From assembly GCA_020249145.1 (NCBI GenBank), contig JADCGF010000003.1, positions 1 through 64,000 on the forward strand: a stretch of DNA of 64,000 nucleotides, written 5' to 3'. The stretch's first letter is position 1. Each line of letters opens with the position of its first letter. Positions 45,665 through 53,790 of the stretch are shown here, piece by piece. Source of the DNA: Roseomonas sp. (GTDB lineage Bacteria > Pseudomonadota > Alphaproteobacteria > Acetobacterales > Acetobacteraceae). The notes beneath the pieces are model-generated. The model was not told where the DNA came from. It saw nothing but the letters and a program-made list of their open reading frames with translations, and searched no databases. The position numbers were made by a program, and so were the translations under genes.

Positions 45665-46624
45665 GTGTTCACGCTGGATGAATTGGAAGCTGCAGCGCGG
45701 CTGGTCCACACTGCCTTTCCGCCCACGCCGCAATATCCCTGGCCGCTGCTTGCGCAACGTGCGGGGGCGGAGGTTTGGGTAAAGCATGAAAACCACACGC
45801 CGACCGGCGCCTTTAAGGTGCGCGGCGGCTTGGTTTTCATGGAAAGGCTGAAGCGTGAAAACCCGGATGTGCCAGGCGTTGTGAGTGCGACGCGCGGCAA
45901 TCATGGCCAGTCCCTTGCTTACGCTGGTGCGCGTTACGGTATTCCGGTGACCATTCTGGTGCCGCGTGGCAATAGCGCGGAAAAGAACACCGCCATGCGC
46001 GCCCAGGGTGCGCGGTTGATTGAATATGGCGCTGATTTTGACGAAGCCCGCGCCGAAGCCGCGCGACTTGCCGCCGCCGAAGGCTTGCTGTTTGCGCCGT
46101 CCTTCGCGCGTGACCTGGTGTTGGGGGTGGCCACCTACGCGCTGGAATTCCTGCGCGCGGCACCGCCTTTGGCTGCGCTTTACGTGCCAATCGGCCTTGG
46201 GTCCGGCATTTGCGGCTGCATTCTGGCGCGTGATCTTTTGGGCCTTTCCACCGAAATCATCGGCGTGCAGAGCACCGAAGCGCCGGCCTATGCGCTTTCC
46301 TTTGCTGCCGGCCATGTGGTGAAAACCGCAACCGCCAATACGCGTGCCGATGGCATGGCAACGCGCATCCCCGATGCCGGCGCGCTTGAGATCATCCGCA
46401 AAGGTGCGGCGCGGGTTGTGACCGTGACGGATGACGAAGTGGCCGCCGCCATTCGTGCCTATTGGCAGGATACGCATAATCTGGCGGAAGGGGCGGGCGC
46501 CGCGCCGCTGGCCGCGCTTTTGCAGGAACGCGATACGATGCGCGGCAAGCGCGCCGGCCTTGTGCTCTGCGGTGGCAATATTGACTTGGCGCTGTTCCGC
46601 GATTGGGTGATGGCGCGCGCCTGA
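45665..46624 (+). CDS. Threonine dehydratase-like PLP enzyme
   Basis: This is a 319-residue fold-type II PLP enzyme. The start is GTG 45665 (VFTLDELEAAARLVHTAFPP), six bases after nrdB. The PLP lysine lies in TPTGAFKVRGGL, the asparagine loop in SATRGNHGQSLAYAG, and the phosphate loop in IGLGSGICGC. It lacks the ACT domain of biosynthetic IlvA, so it resembles catabolic threonine/serine dehydratases or hydroxyectoine-utilisation dehydratase. The stop codon lies in the first unit of the 54-bp tandem repeat. Confidence 0.9.
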   Translation: MFTLDELEAAARLVHTAFPPTPQYPWPLLAQRAGAEVWVKHENHTPTGAFKVRGGLVFMERLKRENPDVPGVVSATRGNHGQSLAYAGARYGIPVTILVPRGNSAEKNTAMRAQGARLIEYGADFDEARAEAARLAAAEGLLFAPSFARDLVLGVATYALEFLRAAPPLAALYVPIGLGSGICGCILARDLLGLSTEIIGVQSTEAPAYALSFAAGHVVKTATANTRADGMATRIPDAGALEIIRKGAARVVTVTDDEVAAAIRAYWQDTHNLAEGAGAAPLAALLQERDTMRGKRAGLVLCGGNIDLALFRDWVMARA

Positions 46625-46782
46625 TCGGCGGAGGCGGCACGCCGGAGCCGTGAATCAGCCGCGCAAACAAGCATCTGATCGGCGGAGGCGGCACGCCGGA
46701 GCCGTGAATCAGCCGCGCAAACAAGCATCTGATCGGCGGAGGCGGCACGCCGGAGCCGTGAATCAGCCGCGCAAACAAGCGC
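46621..46782. repeat. Three tandem copies of a 54-bp repeat
   Basis: The unit begins CTGATCGGCGGAGGCGGCAC and ends ACAAGCAT. Copies start at 46621, 46675 and 46729 and follow without spacers; they are identical except for the last two bases of the third (GC for AT). The unit length is 18 codons, so the dehydratase stop TGA recurs at the same phase in each copy. The array fills most of the 254-base gap before the dihydroorotase; I see no gene of its own in the gap. Confidence 0.95.
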
Positions 46783-46878
46783 CTGACGGGCGATTGCGGC
46801 CGGACCCAAAAAGGCGGCCATCTTTTCACCTTCCTGGGTTAGTGCGATGAAGCGCCTCCATCGTCGGAGGAACCAGCC

Positions 46879-48210
46879 ATGGCGCGTTTTGACCTTGCCC
46901 TGAAGGGCGGAGACTGTGTGATGCCTTGGGGGGTGGTGCGCGCTGATGTCGGCATTCGCGCCGGGCGCATCGCTGCCATTGGTGATTTGACCCAGGCGGA
47001 AGCCGCTGAAACCGTGGATTGCAAGGGGCTGCATGTGCTGCCCGGCCTGATTGACCCGCATGTGCATTTGCGTGATCCCGGCGACCCCAAGGTCGAAACC
47101 ATGGAAACCGGCACCCGCGCTGCTGTGCTGGGTGGATTGGCGGCGGTTTTCGACATGCCCAATACCACGCCTTCCATCACCAATACCGAAAGGCTGAATG
47201 CCAAGCGCGAATTCGTGCAGGGCCACGCCTGGTGCGATATCGGGATTTATGTCGGCGGCACCAAGACGAATATCGCAGATCTCGGCGCGCTGGAGCTTGA
47301 GCCCAATGTCTGTGCCATCAAGATTTTTGCGGGGTCGTCCACCGGTGATTTGCTGGTGGAAGATGATGAAAGCCTGGAAGCGGTGATGCGGTCCGGCCGC
47401 CGCGCCATTTGCTATCATTCGGAAGATGAATATCGGCTGCAAGCGCGCAAGCCTATGTTCACGCCAGGCATGCCGCATATCAACCATCAGGGATGGCGCG
47501 ATGTGGAAACCGCGATGCTCGGCACACGCCGGCTGATGGCGCTGGCGCGCAAAACGGGGCGGCGCGCGCATATCCTGCATGTCTCAACGGCTGAGGAATT
47601 GGCCTATCTCGCGGATTATCGCGATGTTGCCAGTTGCGAAGTATTGTTGAACCACCTCACGCAAACCGATGAAGCCTATGGCCGCTTGGGTGGCTATGCG
47701 GTGATGAACCCGCCCATTCGCGATGCGCGGCATTTGGAAGCTGCCTGGAAGGCCGTGGCGGATGGCACGGTGGATTGCGTGGGGTCTGACCACGCGCCGC
47801 ATTCCCGCGCCGCGAAGGAGCGCCCTTGGCCCGATACGGCAGCGGGGCTCACGGGCATTCAAACCATTGTGCCGCTGATGCTGGACCATGTCAGTGCGGG
47901 GCGGCTTTCCCTGCCAAGGCTTGCGGATTTGATGTGCGCCGGCCCGGCGCGGATTTATGGCGCCAAGACCAAGGGGCGGCTGGCCGTTGGCATGGATGGC
48001 GATGTGACCGTGGTGGACATGAAGAAAACCCGGACCATTGAAGATAGCTGGATAGTCTCGCCCTGTGGCTGGACACCCTTCGCCGGGCATCGCTGCACCG
48101 GCTGGCCGGTGATGACGGTGGTGCGTGGGCATATCGCTATGCGCGATGATGAGGTGCAGGGCGCGCCGCAGGGCAAGCCGGTGGATTTCATTGACACCAG
48201 GCGCGCTTGA
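46879..48210 (+). CDS. Dihydroorotase-type amidohydrolase
   Basis: This is a 443-residue class I dihydroorotase/allantoinase-family enzyme. GGAGG at 46866-46870 precedes ATG 46879. Metal ligands are in LIDPHVHLRDPGD (HxH), AIKIFAGSS (carboxylated Lys), CYHSEDE, HILHVSTAEE and GSDHAPHS (Asp). DMPNTTPSITN is the dihydroorotase-like substrate loop. The usual job is ring closure of carbamoyl-aspartate in pyrimidine synthesis. With no other pyr gene near and a nitroreductase coupled to it, a catabolic hydantoinase-like role remains possible. Confidence 0.88.
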   Translation: MARFDLALKGGDCVMPWGVVRADVGIRAGRIAAIGDLTQAEAAETVDCKGLHVLPGLIDPHVHLRDPGDPKVETMETGTRAAVLGGLAAVFDMPNTTPSITNTERLNAKREFVQGHAWCDIGIYVGGTKTNIADLGALELEPNVCAIKIFAGSSTGDLLVEDDESLEAVMRSGRRAICYHSEDEYRLQARKPMFTPGMPHINHQGWRDVETAMLGTRRLMALARKTGRRAHILHVSTAEELAYLADYRDVASCEVLLNHLTQTDEAYGRLGGYAVMNPPIRDARHLEAAWKAVADGTVDCVGSDHAPHSRAAKERPWPDTAAGLTGIQTIVPLMLDHVSAGRLSLPRLADLMCAGPARIYGAKTKGRLAVGMDGDVTVVDMKKTRTIEDSWIVSPCGWTPFAGHRCTGWPVMTVVRGHIAMRDDEVQGAPQGKPVDFIDTRRA

Positions 48211-48905
48211 TGGCTGACGCTGCTGCGCAGGCGGCGGTGGACGCGGCGATCACTTCTCGTCGTTCCATCCGTGCCTTTCTGCCGAGGCCTGTGCCGCAGG
48301 CGGATGTTGAACATCTGCTGGATGTCGCAGCGCGCGCCCCTTCGGGCAGCAATATCCAGCCCTGGAAGGTGCATGCGCTGGCGGGCGTGGCGCTCAAGCG
48401 CTTATGCGATGCGCTGATGGCGGAACACGCGGCGGGCATCACGCCGGAATCCGAATACCAATACTATCCACGCAAGTTTTTCGAGCCCTATCACAGCCGC
48501 CGCCGCAAGGTGGGCTGGGATCTCTATGGCCTGCTGGGCATTGCGAAGGGCGAGAATGAAAGAATGCGTGCGCAGCATGGGCGCAACCTGATTTTTTTTG
48601 GCGCGCCGGTGGGCTTGATCTTCACCATCCATCGCGATCTGGAACAGGGTTCCTGGCTGGATTACGGCATGTTCCTGCAAAATGTGATGGTGGCCGCGCG
48701 CGGCATGGGGCTTGATACCTGCCCGCAAGCGGCCTTCATGCCCTATCACCGCACCATCCAGACCATGCTGGAAATCCCGCCTGAGGAAATGCTGGTTTGC
48801 GGCATGGCGCTTGGCTATGCCGATCCGGCGGCGGTGGAGAACGGCCTAATCACGGAACGCGCCCCGGCACGCGACTTCGCGCGTTTCGCCGGTTGGGGCG
48901 CGTGA
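48210..48905 (+). CDS. Nitroreductase family FMN oxidoreductase
   Basis: This is a 231-residue nitroreductase-fold protein. ATG 48210 overlaps the dihydroorotase stop (TGATG). FMN-binding stretches are TSRRSIRAFLPRPVPQAD, ARAPSGSNIQPWKVHALAG, and the C-terminal MLVCGMALGYADP. A long insertion after residue 75 (YYPRKFFEPYHSRRRKVGWD) is common in the subgroup active on nitroaromatics or in ring reduction. The coupling to an amidohydrolase suggests a shared heterocycle pathway, but this is inference. Confidence 0.88.
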   Translation: MADAAAQAAVDAAITSRRSIRAFLPRPVPQADVEHLLDVAARAPSGSNIQPWKVHALAGVALKRLCDALMAEHAAGITPESEYQYYPRKFFEPYHSRRRKVGWDLYGLLGIAKGENERMRAQHGRNLIFFGAPVGLIFTIHRDLEQGSWLDYGMFLQNVMVAARGMGLDTCPQAAFMPYHRTIQTMLEIPPEEMLVCGMALGYADPAAVENGLITERAPARDFARFAGWGA

Positions 48906-48918
48906 AGAAGGAAACGAC

Positions 48919-49773
48919 ATGAAACCCTGCCTTCCACCGCTTGCCACCACGCCGCGCCCTTCCTGGCGCGCGCCGGCGCTTTCCTGTGACGGCCATTTCC
49001 ACATCTTCGGGCCTTATGACCGTTTTCCGCTTGATGCCGGGCGGCATTATGATCCTCAGGCAGCGACCATTGCCGATTACCGGCGCATGGCTGCGGCGCT
49101 TGGCATTGAACGTATGGTGATTGTGCAGCCGAGTGTCTATGGCACGCAAAACGAAGTATCCCTGGACGCCGCGGAAGAATTCGGCCTGGATCGCGCCCGC
49201 GTTGTTGTCGTGATTGACGATAGCTTTGATGAAGCCGCGCTGAGGAAACTTCATGCGCGCGGCACACGTGGCGTGCGCTTCAATGCGGTCAGCGGCAATG
49301 GCACGCCGCTTGATCAGTTGGAGGCTTTGGCGCGCCGCATCGCGCCCCTCGGCTGGCATTTGCAGCTTTACGCGGAAGGCCATCAATTGCCGGCATTGGC
49401 GCCACGTTTGGCGTCTCTGCCCGTGCCTGTGGTGGTGGATCATATGGGGGGCGTGAAAACCAGCGAAGGGCTGAATGGCACGGGCTTCAAGGCTTTGCTG
49501 AAAATGCTGGAAAGCCCGCAATGCTGGGTTAAGCTTTCCGGCTATCGCATCTCGGCCGGGCCACCCTTTGCCGATGTCGCGCCGTTTGCGCGGGCACTTC
49601 TGGATGCCGCGCCGGATCGCGCCGTTTGGGGCACGGATTGGCCGCATCCAAGCTTGCAAAATTGGATGGCGGAAGATGGGCATCTGCTCGATCTGCTCGG
49701 CCAATGGGCGCCGAGTGATGCGGAACGCCGCCGCGTCTTGGTGGAAAACCCTGCGCGACTCTACGGGTTTTGA
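48919..49773 (+). CDS. Amidohydrolase-2 family metal-dependent hydrolase (COG3618 type)
   Basis: This is a 284-residue TIM-barrel hydrolase similar to 2-pyrone-4,6-dicarboxylate lactonase (LigI) and L-fuconolactonase. The HxH metal motif is in SCDGHFHIFGP (residues 22-32), further His in VVDHMGGV, and the metal Asp in VWGTDWPHPS. RGVRFNAVSGNG is a typical second-strand motif. It follows the nitroreductase by 13 bases, in the same operon. A lactonase on an aromatic-degradation intermediate is the most likely role. Confidence 0.88.
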   Translation: MKPCLPPLATTPRPSWRAPALSCDGHFHIFGPYDRFPLDAGRHYDPQAATIADYRRMAAALGIERMVIVQPSVYGTQNEVSLDAAEEFGLDRARVVVVIDDSFDEAALRKLHARGTRGVRFNAVSGNGTPLDQLEALARRIAPLGWHLQLYAEGHQLPALAPRLASLPVPVVVDHMGGVKTSEGLNGTGFKALLKMLESPQCWVKLSGYRISAGPPFADVAPFARALLDAAPDRAVWGTDWPHPSLQNWMAEDGHLLDLLGQWAPSDAERRRVLVENPARLYGF

Positions 49774-49778
49774 AAATA

Positions 49779-49860
49779 GGGGGGCTGTGAAGGCCCCCCA
49801 AAGATAGTGTCTGGTCGCATTTTCCGAGCCGAAAAGTGTGACCTCTCGGCTTGAAAATGC
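49779..49860. repeat. Hairpin and palindromic element between convergent genes
   Basis: GGGGGGC 49779-49785 pairs with GCCCCCC 49793-49799. It is followed by a composite palindrome: GCATTTTC 49817-49824 with GAAAATGC 49853-49860 outside, and AGCCGA 49827-49832 with TCGGCT 49846-49851 inside. It sits between the two convergent genes and probably ends both transcripts. The second part resembles dispersed alphaproteobacterial palindromes and the element at 27984-28030 in style, though not in sequence. Confidence 0.65.
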
Positions 49861-49870
49861 TCCGAACCCT

Positions 49871-50575
49871 TCACCCCTTCCGGGTCGCCTCATACCGCGC
49901 CTTGGTCTCTGCATTGGGCGGATATAGCCCCGGCAGCGGCACGCCCTTGCCCACTTCTTCCATGATCCAGGCTTCCAGGCGTTCCTGTTCCACCGCGGCT
50001 TCCACCACGGCATCCAGCAGCGCTTGCGGGATCACCACCGCGCCATCCGCATCGGCTACGATGATATCGCCCGGCACTACCGTCACGCCGCCGCAGCCGA
50101 TGGTTTCCTGCCAGCCCACGAAATTCAACGCCGCGACCGAAGCCGGCGCCACATAGCCCTGGCAGTAAACCGGCAAGCCAGTCCCGATCACGCCCGCGCC
50201 ATCGCGCACCACGCCATCCGTCACCAGCCCCGCGACACCCTTCTTCGCCATGCGCGCGCACAGGATATCGCCAAAAATCCCGGCGGATTTGCTGCCCATC
50301 GCGTCAGCAACCGCCACGCAGCCTTCGGGCATGTCTTCAATCGCCGCACGGGTCGAACGCGGGGAAGACCAGCTATCCACTGTCGCCAAATCTTCCCGCG
50401 TCGGGGTGAAGCGCAGCGTGAAGGCAGGCCCCACAATGCGCCGACGATCGCCCTGCACGATAGGGTTTGAGCCCGCAATGTAGCAGAAGCGCACACCCTT
50501 CTTGAGCAATACGGTCGTCAGCGTTGCGGTGGTAACCGCCTCAAGCGCGGTTTTCTGGGCTTGGGTCAGGGCCAT
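49871..50575 (-). CDS. RraA/HMG-aldolase family protein
   Basis: This is a 234-residue member of the RraA-like fold, which contains the ribonuclease E inhibitor RraA and metal-dependent 4-hydroxy-4-methyl-2-oxoglutarate/oxaloacetate aldolases. The aldolase metal site GDILCARMAKKGVAGLVTDGVVRD (the GD and the R-D pair) is intact; note the segment is given here only to locate the Asp and Arg ligands near residues 101-124. GDIIVADADGAVVIP is the family end motif. An aldolase role in aromatic or methylated acid breakdown is more likely than RNase control. It follows hemY by 66 bases on the same strand. Confidence 0.85.
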   Translation of the reverse strand: MALTQAQKTALEAVTTATLTTVLLKKGVRFCYIAGSNPIVQGDRRRIVGPAFTLRFTPTREDLATVDSWSSPRSTRAAIEDMPEGCVAVADAMGSKSAGIFGDILCARMAKKGVAGLVTDGVVRDGAGVIGTGLPVYCQGYVAPASVAALNFVGWQETIGCGGVTVVPGDIIVADADGAVVIPQALLDAVVEAAVEQERLEAWIMEEVGKGVPLPGLYPPNAETKARYEATRKG

Positions 50576-50641
50576 GAATTGATCCTTTCAAAATCTCGCG
50601 CCTCAATACAGCGCCCGCACCATCGGGCAAGGTGCTGAAAA

Positions 50642-51889
50642 TCAGTTGCGCGACCAGCCAATCCGCCCCATCGCGCCACAGCCCGCGCAATCGGGCTTCC
50701 AGGCGCTGTGTTCCGCGCCACAGGCATCGCAGCGCCAGCGCGGCGCGCCGGCGGCATTGGCGGCTTCGCGCAGCCAGGCGGCCTCGGCAGCGCGGCCTTC
50801 GGCGCTATCGCCATGTTCGGCGCGTTCCAATTCGGCAAAAAGCAGATAGGCGCGGCGATCTGCCGCCCCGCTCGCCAGCAGCCCATCCAATTCGCTGCGC
50901 GCCCGGCCCGTCAGCCCCGCCGCCAAGGCAACCCGCGCCATCAACAACCGCGCTTCGGGGTGGCTTGGGTTGCGATGCGTGAGGTCCTCCACCGCCTTCA
51001 CGCGGGCGAGTTGCGCCGGCACGGCCTCCACCCATGCGGTGCCCAAATCCGGGTGCGGCGCCGCATTCCAGGCCGCTTCCAAAACGCCGCGCGCGCGGCG
51101 CTGACTGCCTGCCGCCATCAATCGCGCCGCCTGTGCGAGCGCCGCAGGGGCGAATTTCACATCCGCGGCGACAGCCTGTTTTTCCAGTTCCGCTGCCTTG
51201 GCCGGATCGGTTTCCACCGCCGCCGCCGCCAGCGCCAAGGCAGCGCGCGGGCCATCGGGTGGACATAACGCCAGCGCCTCATGCCAATCCTGTGTGCGTT
51301 CCGCCAGCAGCCGGCGTTCTTCGCGTAGCCACGCGGCACCGGGTTGCGCGGCCTCGGCCTCCCGCGCCAGGCGCTGGGCTTCGGGCCAATCCTCGCGCTG
51401 CATGGCTTGCCGCAGCAACCCGCGCAGGCCGAGGAAGCGCGCCGAGGAATCTTCCGATAATTTCTTGAAAATCGCCCCGGCAGCGTCTTCCTTGCCGGCG
51501 AGCCTCTCGGCCTCGGCAGCCAGCAACAGGGTTTGCGGCGTATCGCCCAAAAGTGCCCGGGCGCGGCGGGTTTCTTCCAAGGCGCGCGGGGCGGTGCCGG
51601 CACCAAGCGCAATCAGCGCGCGCGTAATTGCCGCATCGCCATCCGCCCGGCGCCGCGCGGCGCGGCGGAGCCCCATCCTGCCCGGCACGCCGCGAGACCA
51701 CGCCCATAGCCGCAAGGCGCCATGCAGCAGAATGAAGCCCAACGCCAGAAGCGCCGCTGCTACCGGCACTGGTAGGCCGATCCAGAACTCGCCCGCGCGG
51801 ATTTCAACCGTGCCGCCCAGCCTCAACAAGCACAGCGTGATCGCGGCGACACCAACCAGCGCCGCCAGCAGCAAAAGCGCCTTGCGCAT
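50642..51889 (-). CDS. hemY: HemY-like TPR protein
   Basis: This is a 415-residue inner-membrane protein of the proteobacterial HemY family (not the protoporphyrinogen oxidase of that name). Two N-terminal membrane helices (ALLLLAALVGVAAITLCLL and VPVAAALLALGFILLHGAL) are followed by TPR-type repeats rich in Ala and Leu. The C-terminus has four cysteines in WRCDACG and PDCAGCG, a zinc-ribbon-like end. It is the last of the hemD-mitofilin-hemY group. It is linked to late heme synthesis, but the biochemical role is poorly defined. Confidence 0.9.
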   Translation of the reverse strand: MRKALLLLAALVGVAAITLCLLRLGGTVEIRAGEFWIGLPVPVAAALLALGFILLHGALRLWAWSRGVPGRMGLRRAARRRADGDAAITRALIALGAGTAPRALEETRRARALLGDTPQTLLLAAEAERLAGKEDAAGAIFKKLSEDSSARFLGLRGLLRQAMQREDWPEAQRLAREAEAAQPGAAWLREERRLLAERTQDWHEALALCPPDGPRAALALAAAAVETDPAKAAELEKQAVAADVKFAPAALAQAARLMAAGSQRRARGVLEAAWNAAPHPDLGTAWVEAVPAQLARVKAVEDLTHRNPSHPEARLLMARVALAAGLTGRARSELDGLLASGAADRRAYLLFAELERAEHGDSAEGRAAEAAWLREAANAAGAPRWRCDACGAEHSAWKPDCAGCGAMGRIGWSRN

Positions 51890-51895
51890 GGCGCT

Positions 51896-53008
51896 TCAGC
51901 CCCCGGCCAGGGTGATGATGGCCGCGCGCGCCGCCAGCAGCGCCTGGGCTTCCGCTTCCCAGGCGCCAAGCGCGGCACGGGCAGCAGGCGGCAGCGGCGA
52001 AAGCCTGCCCAAAGCGCCGGCCAGATCGCCCGCTTCCAGCGCCCGGCGTGCCGCTTCCAAGGCGGCGGCGGCCTCATCGCCCCAAATCACCGTCTCACCG
52101 CGCCTTATCGTAATCAGCCCAGCTAAGCGGGCAGAGGCGCTTTCCAGAATCGATTGACCTTCCCGCGCCGGTTCACTCGCGCCGCGCGCCGAGCGGGCGG
52201 CGTCTTCAAAAGCCAGACGAAGTGCTGCTTCGGTCGGCGGGCTGGCGGCAGCGAAGCGGCTCAGCGCCGCTGGCGGGTTGGGGAAGGGTGCCAGTGTGGG
52301 CCCCAGCGCCTGCCCTGCATCCAGCCGCGCGCGCAGCGCCGCGATGGCCTGCACGCGATTGGTCCGCGCCTCCAGCCCCGCGATGCGCGCTTGTGCTGCT
52401 TCCAGGGCTTGCAGCCGGGCACCAAGCGCGGATTCGGCGCCAGCGAGCCTTCCTTCCAGGGCCGTGCCCGCAGCCGCGATGCGTTCGGCTTCAAGCCTTT
52501 CGGCGGCTTCCAGGCGCGTGAGCAGGCTGCGTGCCAGGTCCTCGGTCCGGCGCAAAGCCTCGGCATCGGCGGCTTGCAGCCGGGCGGCGATGGCATCCTG
52601 CCGCTCGGTCAGGCGATCGAGCCGTGCCGCCAGGGTTTCCGCCAAGGCGCGGGGCGCGAGGCCGGCGGTATCCAGGCTTGGCGCGGGCCTGCCCTCCAGC
52701 CCGGCAAGGCGGGCTTCCAGCGCTTCAAGCCTTTGCGCGATCGGCGCCAGATCGGGCGCCGCAGCGGCGATGGGACGGGCTTCCAGCGCGGTAATGCGGG
52801 CTTCCAAAGGCGCGGCATTGAAGCCGGGGCGGGCTTCCAAAGCGGCAAGCCGCGCTTCCAGCGGGCCGAGATTGGGCAAAGGCGGGGCGCTGGGGCGCGG
52901 CGTGATCAGCAGCCAGCCAAGCGCCAAAACCAGCACCGCGCCACCGGCGAAAAGCGGTAGTAAAAGCGGATCAAGGCGGCGCTTGGGGGCGGGGGAGGTA
53001 TCGCTCAT
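51896..53008 (-). CDS. Mitofilin/Mic60-like membrane protein (COG4223)
   Basis: This is a 370-residue protein. The start is ATG 53008 (MSDTSPAPKRRLDPLLLPLF), overlapping the hemD stop (TCATG on the plus strand); the longer frame to 53044 runs into hemD. One membrane helix (LPLFAGGAVLVLALGWLLI) is followed by a long Ala/Leu/Arg/Glu coiled-coil region with repeated LEARL and ALEARP units, then a C-terminal helical mitofilin-like domain from about residue 225. Alphaproteobacterial homologues of mitochondrial Mic60 lie in this very heme operon and shape membrane invaginations. Confidence 0.85.
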   Translation of the reverse strand: MSDTSPAPKRRLDPLLLPLFAGGAVLVLALGWLLITPRPSAPPLPNLGPLEARLAALEARPGFNAAPLEARITALEARPIAAAAPDLAPIAQRLEALEARLAGLEGRPAPSLDTAGLAPRALAETLAARLDRLTERQDAIAARLQAADAEALRRTEDLARSLLTRLEAAERLEAERIAAAGTALEGRLAGAESALGARLQALEAAQARIAGLEARTNRVQAIAALRARLDAGQALGPTLAPFPNPPAALSRFAAASPPTEAALRLAFEDAARSARGASEPAREGQSILESASARLAGLITIRRGETVIWGDEAAAALEAARRALEAGDLAGALGRLSPLPPAARAALGAWEAEAQALLAARAAIITLAGG

Positions 53009-53742
53009 GCCGGCGTCTTTAGCACATCTGCGGGGCCAAGGCATGCCAACAGGGCGGCGTGATCTGGCCGGCTTGCGGTGCGGATTTCCGCCCAGGGCAA
53101 GGCGGCAAGGGCGGCGGCAATGCGTGGGCTGAGCGCTATGGCAATGATGCCCTGGGCGGCCTTTTGCAAGCCAGCATCACTGAGCAAGCGCATCGCCTGC
53201 TGCGCTGAGCGTGGCGAGGTGAAAAGTGCCGCGTGTATGCGCCCTTCCCGAATGGCTTGGCGTGCTTCGTCAGGCAGTGTGGCGCTTGACCGCGCAGCAT
53301 AAACCACGCGGCGGAGCACGCGAAATCCCTTGGCGCGCAAAGCAGCGGCCAAATCAAGCGCATAGCCTTCCCCAACCGCAAGGCACAGCGTGCCGCCTTC
53401 GGGCTTGAGCGTCGCGCCAATCAGCGCCGCAAGTGCCTGCGCATCCCCTGCCGCGGCACGCACCTCCGCAAAACCACGCGTGCGGGCCTCAGCGGCGGTG
53501 GCCTCACCCACCGCGATCACGGGCAGCGCGGCGGTTGGCAGCGCGCGAGCGGCGGCGCGGCTGGTGAGGATCAGCGCCTGGCAATTGCGCGGCGGCTTGA
53601 AGGGCAAGGCAGTGAGCGTGAGTGCCGGCGCCAGCACTGCTTCCCAGCCAAGTGCTGCAACCGCACGCGCGGACTCCGCCGCGCCCGGTTCCGGGCGGGT
53701 GATCAGGATGGCGCGCGATGCGCGGGCGGCCTGGCGCGGCAT
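53005..53742 (-). CDS. hemD: Uroporphyrinogen-III synthase
   Basis: This is a 245-residue HemD, which closes and inverts ring D of hydroxymethylbilane in tetrapyrrole synthesis. The family is weakly conserved; visible features are ILITRPEPGAAESARAVAAL at the start, LPVIAVGEATAAEARTRGF in the middle and AALFTSPRSAQQAMRLL with IIAIALSPRIAAAL near the end. Context supports the call: it heads the hemD-mitofilin-hemY group. hemC is not present here. It follows gpsA by 48 bases. Confidence 0.9.
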   Translation of the reverse strand: MPRQAARASRAILITRPEPGAAESARAVAALGWEAVLAPALTLTALPFKPPRNCQALILTSRAAARALPTAALPVIAVGEATAAEARTRGFAEVRAAAGDAQALAALIGATLKPEGGTLCLAVGEGYALDLAAALRAKGFRVLRRVVYAARSSATLPDEARQAIREGRIHAALFTSPRSAQQAMRLLSDAGLQKAAQGIIAIALSPRIAAALAALPWAEIRTASRPDHAALLACLGPADVLKTPA

Positions 53743-53790
53743 GGTGCAAGGCTAGACCTGTTATGGCGCGCTTGGCGAGGATGGCTTGCG

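Noticed and set aside
44711..46477. Minus-strand open frame of 588 codons opposite nrdB and the dehydratase
   Set aside because: It is a shadow of conserved plus-strand genes, with no start signal or family likeness.
46621..46782. CRISPR array
   Set aside because: The 54-bp units follow each other without spacers, and no cas gene is near.
46650..46850. Small protein encoded by the tandem repeat
   Set aside because: Several frames are open through the repeat only because its length is a multiple of three; there is no ribosome-binding site.
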